From Labia minor (taxonomy: Eukaryota > Arthropoda > Insecta > Dermaptera > Spongiphoridae), in NCBI GenBank assembly GCA_963082975.1, contig OY720344.1, positions 70,336,546 to 70,400,545 on the forward strand: a DNA stretch of 64,000 nt, given 5' to 3'. A model generated the notes under the pieces. The model did not search any database, was not told the DNA's origin, and saw only the letters and a program-made list of their open reading frames with translations. Both the position numbers and the translations under genes were made by a program. Position 1 is the stretch's first letter. Each line of letters starts with the position of its first letter. This document shows, one piece after another, positions 33,641-43,979 of this stretch.

Positions 33641-34233
33641 ACTATCTCGCCAGAGATCACGAAAATTTTCGATGTTGAGATTTTGATGTTTTTATACGTT
33701 TTGAAGGTTCCTGAATCATTTTCACTAAGTTTGAGAAAAATGTCTGTGTGTGTTTGTATCTGTGTATGTATGTAACCAAGATTACGCAAAAACGGTTTGA
33801 GCTAGAATCATGAAATTTGGTGCATGGGTATTATTCAAAATTCGTAGTTTTCTATCACCTTTTGAGAAGTGTAGCTCAACCGGAAGAGGGTCATTACCTA
33901 CAACGTTTTGATTTTTTTTCTTCTAAAGTGACCGTGAAAATAAAGATATGTTTGATAATTTTTCACATGATTAATAATTGTATAAAACTGCTATATATAG
34001 AATTTCAGTTTGATTGAATCGCTGAAAGTACCAGAATTAATTTTTTAACACTGCAAATCTCACGCGCCAACACGTGACGTGGTGCCATCAACAAAGAGCC
34101 AAACATGCGCTGGTTCAATAAATATTATTTATTAATTTTAATTTATAATTTAATTAATTTAATTTAATTTAAATTAATATATGTTATTTAATCCAATTCA
34201 AATTTGCGAGATAGTCGAGTGGAGACACTCCAG
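33641..34233 (+). mobile_element. repeat family B copy 1 (candidate Helentron-derived, HINE-like)
   Basis: The 5' end is ACTATCTCGCC. The 3' side carries the inverted match GCGAGATAGT followed at once by CGAGTGGAGACACTCCAG, a hairpin with stem GAGTG/CACTC and a GAGA loop. Between them are a GTCTGTGTG-type microsatellite about 100 bp in, a 'cggtttgagctagaatcatg' core, 'aaccggaagagggtcattac', and 'acacgtgacgtggtgccatc'. Four near-complete copies exist (33.6, 36.3, 38.2 and 49.4 kb) plus one 3' fragment at 15.9 kb. No coding. Confidence 0.75.
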
Positions 34234-34364
34234 ATTTTTTTTTTAAATGTCATTGTTACTGTTATAGTATTCTTAATTAATTAAACATAATTATATAAAA
34301 GTCAATTTTAATCATTTAAACCAAATTAATTTAAATTATAATAGATAATTGAATAAAAAAGGGT

Positions 34365-34675
34365 TTGCATGCTGCGATGGGCAGGGAACGTGGCTAGAAT
34401 GGGAGAGGAAAGAATGGCGAAAAATATATTAGTGGGGAGACCGATCGGTAAACGTCCGCTTGGAAGACCAAGGATTCGGTAGGCGGACAATATAGAAAGG
34501 TAGGAGAGAGGTAGGAGTTGGATGGTTGTGGCTCAGGATATAATATATAATATATATATATTATATATATATATCCTGTTATTTTATCTATTATAATATA
34601 TAGGGGCACTTGGAGAAATGTGGTTGCTGCGGCCAAGAACTCTCGAGTTCCGTAGAGCCCCAGAGATAGATCAAA
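34365..34675 (+). pseudogene. LINE 3' end with palindromic insertion
   Basis: Homologous to the last 300 bp of the LINE: 'ctgcgatgggcagg', RMGEERMAKNILVGRP, 'ggaagaccaaggattcgg', 'ggttgctgcggccaagaac' and 'ttccgtagagcc', then the GATA tail. Between 'ggctcaggata' and 'ggggcacttgg', which adjoin in the other copies, about 60 bp of AT-rich palindrome are inserted (separate entry). The minus ORF at 34,394 is antisense. Confidence 0.8.
34534..34602. repeat. AT palindrome inserted in the LINE tail
   Basis: From CAGGATAT at 34,534 to ATATCCTG ending at 34,578 the sequence is an inverted repeat with a TA-rich interior. It incorporates the LINE's own 'caggata' as one arm, so it probably arose by templated extension or inversion at this site. 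Confidence 0.7.
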
Positions 34676-35319
34676 GTAAATAACAAAGAATAACAATGTC
34701 ATTTAAAAAAAAAAAAAATTTTTCCTCATCTCACAAATTTTCTTTATTTTATTATACTATTTAAGCATTCCATTTTTTTAAAATATTTTTTTTATTATTA
34801 CAAGTAAAAATAATTCATAATTTCTTGGCACTTCGAGAAAATTTATTTCTAATCATTAGTTGAAAGCTGATTTCATGAATTCATTACCATGAAAACACAC
34901 GTCTAATGTAATTATAAAATGTCTTCTAATTTTGTTATTACGTAGAAACGTAAAGTTAATTTATTCATAATAGAATTCTCTGGGAAAGATATGAAGAAGC
35001 AATTTTCAATAATTATTATACTTGAGAGCGTGTTGAATGTAACGATTCTTATCTATCGTATCTATCTTTGCATATGTTAAAGAAATTATAATCACTATTT
35101 TTAAAGTTTAATCTAAATATTAATAACTGAGCAAAAATTTATTATTATTATTTATTGTTTGTTTTGTTTTTTTTTAGTTTATAATATTTAAAGTAAAATG
35201 TTACAATTATGTTATATATTAACTTTCTATCAATATACAACAAATCAGAAATTTTTTGCTTCCTTATTTTTATTTTATAATTGTATATACCATAAAAAAT
35301 ATACCTGAGATACGTTAAT
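34676..35319. other. AT-rich, nothing recognised
   Basis: No supported feature. Confidence 0.5.
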
Positions 35320-35387
35320 AGTGATTAACATGTAGCTCTGACCAACAAAACTTGAGGTCAAGAGATCGAATCCTGTCAATGTTCTCT
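35320..35387 (+). repeat. tRNA-like sequence (SINE head or relic)
   Basis: 'tgtagctctgaccaac' resembles an A box and 'gatcgaatcc' a B box, spaced about as in tRNA-derived promoters. The acceptor stem does not close, so a functional tRNA gene is unlikely. It could be the head of an old SINE. Confidence 0.35.
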
Positions 35388-35452
35388 TATTTTTAAAATT
35401 AAAATTATTAATGGATATCTTGAGATTGATGGCTATGATATATAATGATAAG

Positions 35453-35745
35453 CAAGGGCGAGAACCCGGAAAAACGACTCAGATGGAGATACAAAATCTT
35501 TATGTTTGGATGCCAACGTTTCGAGCATGAGTCGTATTCTTCTTCAAGGTCAACAAATTGTCAAAAATATTTGTATACCTAATTGTACGTCAAAATTATT
35601 ATTGTGGGTAATTTTAACAATTGGTTTTCCTTGAAGATGAGTGCAATTCGTACTCGAAACGTCTTCATCAAAATATAAAGTTCTTTAATTTTATCTGGCT
35701 GTTTTTCCCGGGAAGGCTCCCGTCCTTGTTTTTGATTAGAATAAT
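35453..35745. repeat. fold-back repeat (imperfect ~100-bp arms)
   Basis: The left arm starts 'gcaagggcgagaacccgg' and includes 'aaaaacgactcagatgg' and 'aacgtttcgagcatgagtc'. The complement of the right arm reads 'acaaggacgggagcc', 'ccgggaaaaacagccagat' and 'gacgtttcgagtacgaattg', in the same order and ending with 'cttcaagg' on both sides. The arms differ by substitutions and small gaps. Looks like a MITE or an inverted pair of a repeat containing a 'cgaaacgt' phrase; superfamily not assigned. Confidence 0.6.
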
Positions 35746-36329
35746 TAAATTTTAATAAATGCATAAGATGGCTAAAATGGATATTTATTCCAGAAACCAA
35801 TAAAAAAAGTTAATAAAAGAAAATAAAAAATTTATTTATAGAGGAAAAATATTTTTTTCCAAAACGTTTAATAGAGTTGGCACAAAGCCAGAAAAATCGG
35901 AAATCCGGGTAGCGATCGTTCTTTCGGGATTTAAACCATAAAATTAAATCTGTAAAACGGTGTAGATGTTTGAGCGTTCATCCATATCCATACATACATA
36001 CATACATACAAAAAAATTATGAAAAGCATTTCTATTAATTTCTATTGTCTTCGAACTTCGGTTTTAAGTATCTCTGCGTAATTCCAACTCCGGATGTTAT
36101 TCCAATTTTCATTTTCTTTTTGTTTTCATCCAAAAATCAAGATAATAATTTTTAATTTAACCTTACGAATATATATATCTATATTTATTTACTTTAATAT
36201 ACTATTGTTTTTTAAAAAAAAACAAGAAATAATATTTTTCATTGAAATGCGAATGAAATTAATTTTATCTCAATAGAATTAAAACTCCCAACATAACTCA
36301 AGTTTATCCTTATATTTCTATTTAAAAAT
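35746..36329. other. AT-rich; CATA microsatellite
   Basis: A short (CATA)n run lies at about 35,981-36,008, preceded by a moderately complex stretch at 35,880-35,980 without a recognisable partner. Confidence 0.45.
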
Positions 36330-36898
36330 CTGGAGTGTCTCCACTCGACTATCTCGCATTGAATTGCATTAAATAACATATATCATATTTGAATTAAATT
36401 TAATTAATTAAATTATAAATTAAAATTAATAAATAATATTTGTTGATGGCACCACGTCACGTGCTGGCGCGTGATTTGCAATGTTAAAAAATTAATTCCG
36501 ATACTTTCAGTGATTCAATCAAGCTGAAATTCTATATATAGCAGTTTTATACAACTTTTAATCATGTGAAAAACTATCAAGCATATATCTTTATTTTTAC
36601 GGTCACTTTAGAGGAAAAAAAATCAAAACATGGTAGGTAATGACCCACTTCCGGATGAGCTACACTTCTCAAAAGTTGATAGAAAACTACGAATTTTGAA
36701 TAATGTCCGTGTATCAAAATTCTTTATTCTACCTCAAACGGTTTCTGCCTAATCATGTCTACATACACGCATACATATATACACAAACACACAGACATTT
36801 TTTCAACCTTGGTGAAAATGATTCAGGAACCTTCAAAACGTATAAAAACATCAAAATCTCGTCATCGAAAATTTTCGTGATTGCAATACTATCTCTAC
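36330..36898 (-). mobile_element. repeat family B copy 2
   Basis: The complement ends GCGAGATAGT followed by CGAGTGGAGACACTCCAG, identical to copy 1, and contains the same core and 'acgtgacgtggtgccatc'. The 5' end differs: after 'gcaat' the plus strand reads 'actatctctact' instead of the expected 'ggcgagatagt', as if the terminal block were inverted or replaced. Confidence 0.75.
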
Positions 36899-38219
36899 TA
36901 GTAAAAATATAAAGAATAAATAAATAATTCGATTATCAACTTTAAACTTCCTATCTTACCTGAATTGTCTATACTAAGAAATGAAAGCTTATCAAAATTG
37001 CATTTTTTTGTGCAGAAACTACTACTTGTTCATTACCTTCTTATCTTCATTTCGTTTTAGTTAAATTTCCCCAGGTGTAAGACTTTTTTTTCAATTGCTT
37101 TTAATTAAAAAGAAAAAAAATCTTAAAAAGACGAGAGAATTCCTAATAGAAAATAATACGAATAAAAAAATAATACCTTCTTTTTTCATTGAATTTCCTG
37201 ATTTAAGATTTATAGCTTTAAGTCATATCCTCTTTTTTTCTCTTTCCCCTTTTGAATTTCGATTAATGTTTAATCTTTCAAGCTTTTCCCTCTCCTAATG
37301 GATTTCATTAAACACTTTTTCTTTGTGATTCAGAAAATTATATATATATATATATTAAATTTTAATCTCATCATTATTTGATGAGGTTTTTTGATAATTT
37401 GTATATTTTTGTCTCCATTTTTTAATATAATTTCAAGTTGAAAAAAAGTTTAATCTCATAAATATAAAAATGATTTGTGCAGATCACTTTAATAAGGTTC
37501 ATTTTATTTGAAATCAAATAATTTTTATTTTAGCAATAAATACTTTCCTTCTCCCTTTCAAAGACATTTAATGAACTCCTCTTTTTCTGTACGTTATTAA
37601 AATTTAAAGACAAAGTGTATAAAATATCATTTTTTTTTTAGATTTTGAAATTCAAATGACTTATTGACAATTTACCTTGACTCTTCATTATCAGATGAAA
37701 AAGAAAGAGATTGAATTCTTGGAAAATTTATTCGTCCTCTCTCAATTGATAAATCTTGTGTGGTCAGTGTATTTTAAATTGAATCAATCAATTCACCGAA
37801 ATCGACATTTGATGAAATATGATCAAAAAATTTCTAGATTCATAAGAGAAAAATCAATTTCTTAGATCATTTATTCCTTTTAAAAATTTTCTCATTTTAA
37901 ATTTTAAACATCTTTTCTTAATTTTATACTCGAATTTTTATTTCATATATTATATATTATATATATATATAGTACTCATTATTATATTATTATATGTAAT
38001 GTTTTAGATTATATATATATAGATAATTCCCTTTATTAGTTCACACTCTCCCTATATAATAAAAAATCTTGTTCAAATTTTCGAAAGTTCGAATACATTT
38101 TTGTTAAACTTGATGTTAATATAGTTTTTCAAATATTATATAATACATTAATTAAATTAAATTTATTATTTTTATTTTATTGTATATGGGACTAAATATA
38201 AGATATTTAGTACATTTTT
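36899..38219. other. AT-rich, nothing recognised
   Basis: Several short plus-strand ORFs (for example 37,095 and 37,677) are lysine/phenylalanine-rich low-complexity translations. No family resemblance. Confidence 0.5.
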
Positions 38220-38779
38220 ACTATCTCGCCACGAAAATGTTTGATGTCGAGATTTTGATGTTTTTATACGTTTTGAAGGATCCTGAATCATTTTCAATAA
38301 GGTTGAGAAAAATGTCTGTGTGTATCTGTGTGTGTGTGAGTGTATATGTAGACAAGATTACGCAATAACGGTTTGAGCTAGAATGATGAAATTTGGTACA
38401 TGAGCATTATTCAAAATTCGTAGTTTTCTATCAACTTTTGAGAAATGTAGCTCAACCGGAAGAGGGTCATTACCTACAACGTTTTGATTTTTTTTCCTCT
38501 AAAGTGACCGTAAAAATAAAAATATATGTTTGATAGTTATTCACATGATTAATAATTGTATAAAACTGCTATATATAGATTTTCAGCTTGAGTGAATCGC
38601 TGAAAGTACCAGAATTAATTTTTAACATTGCAAATCACGCGCCAGCACGTGACGTGGTGCCATCAACAAATATTATTTATTAATTTTAATTTATAATTTA
38701 ATTATTTAAATTTAATTCAAATATAATATATATTATTTAATCCAATTCAATGCGAGATAGTCGAGTGGAGACTCTCCAG
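38220..38779 (+). mobile_element. repeat family B copy 3
   Basis: 5' end ACTATCTCGCC; 3' GCGAGATAGT plus a CGAGTGGAGAC hairpin with one stem change (actctccag). The microsatellite is 'gtctgtgtgtatctgtgtgt'. Same interior as copy 1, lacking the 'gagccaaacatgcgctgg' segment. Confidence 0.78.
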
Positions 38780-39300
38780 CTTATTTTCCTTTGTTTACTT
38801 AAGAAGCAATTGATATTAATATTTTTTATATTAATTTTTCATAAAAATTTAATTTTTCTACCATTTTTATTTAAATTTAGGCATTTTATAAAACATATTA
38901 AAAACTTATTAATTATTTATACATATATAGTTACAGTTTTTTATTCAAGTTTTTAATAGATATAAATATTTATTGTCAAATAATCGTTAAATTTAAAAAT
39001 AAACGAATAAAATTGTTTCTCGTCTCACCAATTTATTTATTTATGGACAATAATATATTCAATGTATAACTATATTTCAATAGATATTATTTAAACTATT
39101 CTATTTATATATAAATTATTCATAATTTCTTAACACAATTATGAGAAAAATTGTTTCTAATCATTAGCACAAAGCTGATTTCATAATTTCATTATTATCA
39201 TAACACACTTCCAATATAATTATTAAATTTCTTTTATATAATTGGGATAATTCGTAGAATATTAAACATTACTTAATTATACATATAATTAATAATCTAA
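38780..39300. other. AT-rich, nothing recognised
   Basis: No supported feature. Confidence 0.5.
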
Positions 39301-39571
39301 TCTTCTTCTTAAAGTGACGTCTACCTTCGGAGTTTGGCCATCATCATGACTAGTGTGGCCTTAGAAGCTGCCCAGCCATGGTGATTTTTCTTGGGAATGT
39401 TAATGCAGTGGTTTCCCGTTGCCCTCCGAATGTATAGAACCAGAAACTGACAGTTCCTGGAGCAGCTTATGTTAAATTGAATTTATTAGAAAAATTTGTT
39501 CTTAGTTGGAATCGAACGCCGACTTCATGTGTAGAAAATTGCTACGCTGCACGCTCGGCTAGCTGCCTCCC
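39301..39571 (-). mobile_element. tRNA-derived SINE
   Basis: On the minus strand the head carries an A-box-like TAGCCGAGCGTG (39,550-39,561) and a B-box-like CGTTCGATTCC (39,508-39,518), about 30 bp apart, as in RNA polymerase III promoters of tRNA origin. A 170-bp body follows ('ggagggcaacgggaaaccac', 'aaaaatcaccatggctgggc') and the 3' end is GTCACTTTAAGAAGAAGA. That tail closely matches the end of the LINE at 50,077 (GGCACTTAAAGAAGAAGA), suggesting that this LINE supplied the retrotransposition machinery. No coding. Confidence 0.65.
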
Positions 39572-40137
39572 AATAATATAATAATAATTTTAAATTCAAG
39601 TTTGGAATAGAAATGAACGACGTCACCCAGCCCAATTCTCTAAAATAAAATCATGAACGACGCAACAATTACATTTCTCCAACCGTTCTTATCTTCAATC
39701 ACCTCCATTGATTCCCCCAAGCTCTCCTTTATATTGCCACCCTCTCATCATTGTTCATTTAAATATATATTTGAAATTCAATACCAATCCGTCGTTCCTA
39801 TAATGGTTGAAATTAATTGAACAGATTTATTTTTAATATTTTTTTTTTCAAATTAAATTAGTTAATGGTTCATATGATTTTATTTAAAATCCATTAAACA
39901 TTTTAAAATAATTTTATCTTTTTTTTAGCTATTATTTTGATCAAAATCGTTACACTTTTCTTAAAGCCATTTTTATAAATGATTTTCCAAGAAAAATTAT
40001 TTTCACTATATGTTAAAATTATAATAGTTGTATCAGTTTATTATTGTTTTAAATTACACTCAAATTTTATTGATTTTGTTTTAAAATTAAAATATACAAT
40101 TAGAGTAATATTAGAACAATATATATATATATATATA
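39572..40137. other. AT-rich; faint LINE-like phrase
   Basis: 39,655-39,760 ('gacgcaacaattacatttct', 'ccaaccgttcttatc') faintly recalls the minus-strand LINE end but is too diverged to call. The rest is AT-rich with a TA run at 40,120-40,137. Confidence 0.35.
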
Positions 40138-40656
40138 GTGTGGGGCAGTTAAAGTGCAGGATTAACAAAGCTAGTAGAGTAGAGGAGGTGTGCAGTGAGG
40201 GAAGTAGGCGGTGACCCAACCGTTGTACACATTTGGAAGTTAGTAATCATTGAACATTGATCTGATGAACAGCGAAGTACCGCTGTACCAGCGTATTTAG
40301 AAAGTGGCCGAAGTTACAGATCTTGAGCTCTTGAGATTACTTTCTATGGGGACATTTAAAGTCGAAAGTTTTTGAGACACGTCCAACAATCGTACAGGAT
40401 TTGAAAGTTCGGATTGAACAAGAAGCTCGTGTGGTAAGACCAGTGACACTAAGACGTGTCAGAGAATTTCAATATGAGACTTAGACATTGTGTTCAAAAT
40501 GGTGGTCACCCCCTTACTGGAGTCATATTCTAAAAATAAACATTTTTTTCTGTTTGAATTAAAATTTCCATTTATGTTCTTAAGATATGTTGCAATATAT
40601 GACTAAAAAACTGTTTTTAATACTTAGAATTGTGCGGGTTGACCTCCCCACCCAGT
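40138..40656 (+). mobile_element. mariner-like transposon remnant
   Basis: Contains the transposase tail listed separately. The right edge 'gggttgacctccccacccag' is followed by TA, and the left edge after TA reads 'gtgtggggcag'. They could be degraded inverted repeats, but the match is weak, so the boundaries are provisional. At about 520 bp most of the element is missing. Confidence 0.5.
40347..40533 (+). pseudogene. mariner/Tc-like transposase C-terminus
   Basis: The frame from 40,347 reads WGHLKSKVFETRPT, then QDLKVRIEQEARVV and PVTLRRVREF to a TAG. The next frame supplies NFNMRLRHCVQNGGH and TGVIF. The order (F-L)WGHLKSKVY...R...DL...RI...LRRV-x-x-NF-x-x-R...C...GGH matches the end of a large group of insect IS630/mariner-related transposases. 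The catalytic DDE/D part is decayed or missing; just upstream, 'tggccgaagttacagatctt' may be the relic of the W-P-x-x-SPDL segment. Not functional. Confidence 0.7.
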
Positions 40657-41046
40657 ATATATATATATCATCAAATCGACTATTCGCAGATTTGTTTACT
40701 AAAAACATTTTATTACACTAGAAAAAAAAATTTAAATATAAGATATAATACAATAAATATATTCTGACCTAAAAACAAATTGGTTAAATAACTTAGGAGT
40801 ATATCTAATGGTTTTCCAATTTTATAAAATCTAATTTACCTAACCTTAACACACAACAATCCCTTCTCATTGTTGTGATACTAACTTAGGAATGTTAAAG
40901 TAATACAATTAATATTATTTATTTATTAATATTAAATTAATATAATTAATATTATTTATTCATCAATATTAATTAATAATATTAATTATTTATAAATAAT
41001 AATAATAAATTGTGATACCAACTTAGAAATATTAAAATATGTAATA
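40657..41046. other. AT-rich, nothing recognised
   Basis: No supported feature. Confidence 0.5.
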
Positions 41047-41276
41047 CTAGCTGCTCAGAGCGCCTTCGGCGCTCTTCACACCTAGACGGGGGCTCCGCCC
41101 CCTGTACCCCCGAGTTGTACATAGTATTTGGTGGTTGAAAGTATTAAAAGGTTTTCATCCATTTTGTTTCAATCAGTATATTACATAAAACATTCATTTC
41201 TTTTTGTGTTCTTATTTAAAAAATATATTTTAATTTAATCACTATATTAATTATATATATTATTATTGTATATGTT

Positions 41277-42163
41277 ATATCTATCTACCTATGTGGCTCA
41301 AAGATACTCTAAAGTTCTTAGCCGCAACAACCACATTTCTCCAAGTGTCCCTATCCTGAGCCCTTATTCCATCTCTCTTACGTCCCTTCCTACGCGTCAT
41401 TGGTTTTCCAAGCGGACGTTTTCCAATCGGTCTTCCCACCAATATCTTTTTCCTCTCCCATTCTTGCCACGTGCCCTGCCTATCGCAGCTTTTTCCCTTT
41501 TATAACCCTAACTATTTCTGAAGATGCAGAGAGGCCATGCAATTTCTTGTTATGCAGTCTCTCCCATTCCCCGGTGACCTCATCTTTCTTTGGCCAATAA
41601 ATGCAGGGAAGAATCCTATTCTCAAATACTCTGAATCTACTCTCATCTCCAAGGGTCATAGACCATGCCTCCCACCCATATAATGCAACAGGCAAAATAA
41701 TCTTTTTATATATTCCCTTTGATAATAATTTTGAAGAGATAAGCCTCTTTATTGCAGATAACAGGCGTTTCCCGATTGCAACCCCGATTTAAATTCTTCT
41801 CAAATATTATTATCCTTCGTGATTACATTCAATTTTTCTACATATTCAAATTCTACATTTTGCATCTTAAGATTTTGTATGTTAATACTCTTCCTCTTTG
41901 TTACTAAATATTTTTTCTTATCACTATTAATTTCAAACCTCCATTAAATTTTCCTCGCTATCTGTAATTGCAATTGCCGAATCTCCTATTATATTTAAGT
42001 CGTCTGAGTAACCTAATATTTTACAATTGATTTCCGCATCTTATTCTTTCTTTACTACCTTCAAGAGAAATTTGAAGATTGAAAATTTGAAAAAGTTTAT
42101 CCGGATCTATTGAGTTATGCGTATGTTTTACTAAAGTCTACAAATAATTAGTGAACAGAAATA
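41277..42163 (-). pseudogene. LINE reverse transcriptase, 3' half with YSDD box
   Basis: The minus strand gives LPVALYGWEAWSMTLGDE, DESRFRVFENRIL and PKKDEVTGEWERLHNKKLHG in one frame (ORF 41,480-41,695). The tail lies to the right end of the coding (41,277-41,470) and the active-site YSDD codons are at 41,999-42,010. It is interrupted by frameshifts and a small deletion at 41,755. It keeps more of the RT-to-tail region than the 14.4-kb copy. Flanked on its 3' side by Helitron-type sequence. Confidence 0.82.
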
Positions 42164-42850
42164 TTGAATTCGCGGTTTTTTTCCTAATATCAGTCATAAT
42201 GAAAATATCTTAATTAATGTTGGTCGATTTGGCCTGAACCCGCAATGATATCTCCTAATATTTCCTCCGCCTATGGTTCTTAAGTATTGTATATGTTATA
42301 ATAGTGAAATAGAGTATAATATTTCTTGATCATTACATTTTGGTATTTTATTTTCATTGCTAGATTATTATTGAATATTTTTAATTATAATGAAACTTGA
42401 GAAAATGCAAAAATAGAGACTTGAGACAATTTATAAAAATTAACGGTATAAAAGTATTGATAAAACTAAAGATAAATTAACAATATATACATTCATTAAT
42501 AGTATTAATTTAAATTAATGGATTTATTTGATTTTTTATTATTAAGTTCATTTATTAATTTTTTTAGATCATAGTTATTTTCCTTAAAAGAAACTTAAAT
42601 TCTGTGGTGCTAGGGGATTTGAAAATTATTCGTCGCAATATGAAGATTTCGCTTACAGTTTCTGTCATGTCCGACCTCCATCCAACAGTTATTTTCTGTT
42701 AAGTTTTTTGCTTCTCTTAATCATGTGATCTATATATTTAATTTTTTTTGATTCATTATAATAAAATTTAAACAAATAAAAATTTTTACTTTGTTAATTT
42801 ATATAAATTTCAATATAAACTGATTGTGAGTGATACGCTTAGCCAATACT
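42164..42850. other. insertion splitting the composite element
   Basis: The phrase 'aataattagtgaacagaaat' plus 'attgaat' at its left (about 42,137-42,163) recurs as 'aataatttgtgtacaaaaat' plus 'attgaat' at its right (about 42,855-42,881). So the segment sits between direct duplicates of the sequence that is single at 15,190 in composite copy 1. The inside is AT-rich with a few complex phrases ('gtccgacctccatccaac') and no protein match. Confidence 0.45.
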
Positions 42851-42949
42851 CTGAATAATTTGTGTACAAAAATATTGAATGTTCTTAGCGAGATTTGATA
42901 TAATGTTGTACGATTTGTCCTAAATCTGAATTAGAAGAAAATTATAAAT

Positions 42950-43045
42950 TGCATTAAAATGAGACCTTTTAGAATAAATTATTTAATTGAAATGATATTT
43001 AAATATAAGAATTTAAAAAAATATTATATTCTTTGTTTGGCAATT
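42950..43045. repeat. family D 5'-part fragment
   Basis: 'aaaatgagaccttttagaat', 'aaattatttaattgaaatga' and 'tatttaaatataagaattta' align with 10,077-10,140 and 43,460-43,525. Confidence 0.55.
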
Positions 43046-43395
43046 GTTATTTAATTATGTGCAACATGTTTCGACTTGCACAGAGCATCGTTATTTTTTA
43101 TTAATATCACATAATAAAAATGAATCTTTTAAACATAATAAATAAAAAAGACATTTTAATAAATTTAAAAAATATACCCAATTTAAAAATGTCAAAAATT
43201 TAAAACTACTTTATATCATCATATTTTAATTTTTATATAATATATATATATATTTAGTAATTAATAATAGAGTAATTAAATTAAAATAAAAAACAAAGAT
43301 AATATAATTCAGTCATTTTAATTCAGGTTAAATAATATTTTTTTTTATTATTCAATGATAAAATTTATATATTATTATATATATATTATAGAAAA
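43046..43395. other. AT-rich; family A tail-like stretch
   Basis: 43,255-43,350 matches the 'aagataatataattcagtc' tail described for family A at 4,499 and 28,355. Otherwise unassigned. Confidence 0.4.
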
Positions 43396-43802
43396 GAAGA
43401 AATATTCAATTAAATAAAAAATAATTTAAGATAAAAATATGATCTAATAAATATTTTAATTAAATTGAGAACTTTTAGAATAAATTATTTAATTGAATTG
43501 ATATTTGTATATTAGAATTTAAAATAAAAAGGGAAATATTATAATAATTCTTCGATTGGGAATCTCTATGATAATTCATTGTTTGAAATGATTCCGCTAG
43601 GCCGACAGTGAGCCGCGAGCTGCTCTTGAATGAACAACACGGAGAATTATATAAACTTTAAAAAATTAATTTCTGCGGTTATTGATAAGATATTAATAAA
43701 ATTTATAGCCTATGTTACTCTAGAGGTATATAAGAATATTGTGATGTAATTTCAAAGAAATCGGTTCAGCCAATTCTGAGTCTATAAAATAGTAATTTTC
43801 CG

Positions 43803-43865
<63 letters not shown>

Positions 43866-43979
43866 GTGAAAAATTCTAAAGTCACTTTTGGATTCTAGAG
43901 GTCATGAAACGCGAAGATATGCAAAAATTTTTAAATTCTGAGCAATGTGCAGACAAAAACCTTTTTTTATATATATAGA
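43396..43979. mobile_element. repeat family D copy, expanded microsatellite
   Basis: Collinear with 10,003-10,543 from 'agaaatattcaattaaataa' to 'acctttttttatatatatag'. The main difference is the (CAGA)n run at 43,803-43,865, about 16 units compared with about 4 in the other copy. No coding. Confidence 0.78.

Larger units (their letters stand above)
41047..42945 (-). mobile_element. Helitron 3' terminus joined to a LINE (composite copy 3)
   Basis: On the minus strand it ends with the hairpin GAGCGCCGAAGGCGCTC (41,058-41,074), TGAGCAG and CTAG before T: the classic Helitron 3' end. On the plus strand the GC-rich block, the same 170-bp linker as at 14,250-14,440 and the LINE (41,277-42,163) follow. 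Similarity with composite copy 1 resumes at about 42,850 and ends near 42,945. A 690-bp segment (42,164-42,850) separates the two parts. The 5' TC end of the Helitron was not located. Confidence 0.65.

Noticed and set aside
35320-35387. Functional tRNA gene
   Set aside because: Box-like motifs are present but no acceptor stem or clear anticodon arm could be folded.
43803-43865. CAGA array considered as CRISPR or other spaced repeat
   Set aside because: Pure tetranucleotide repeat without spacers, in a eukaryotic TE.
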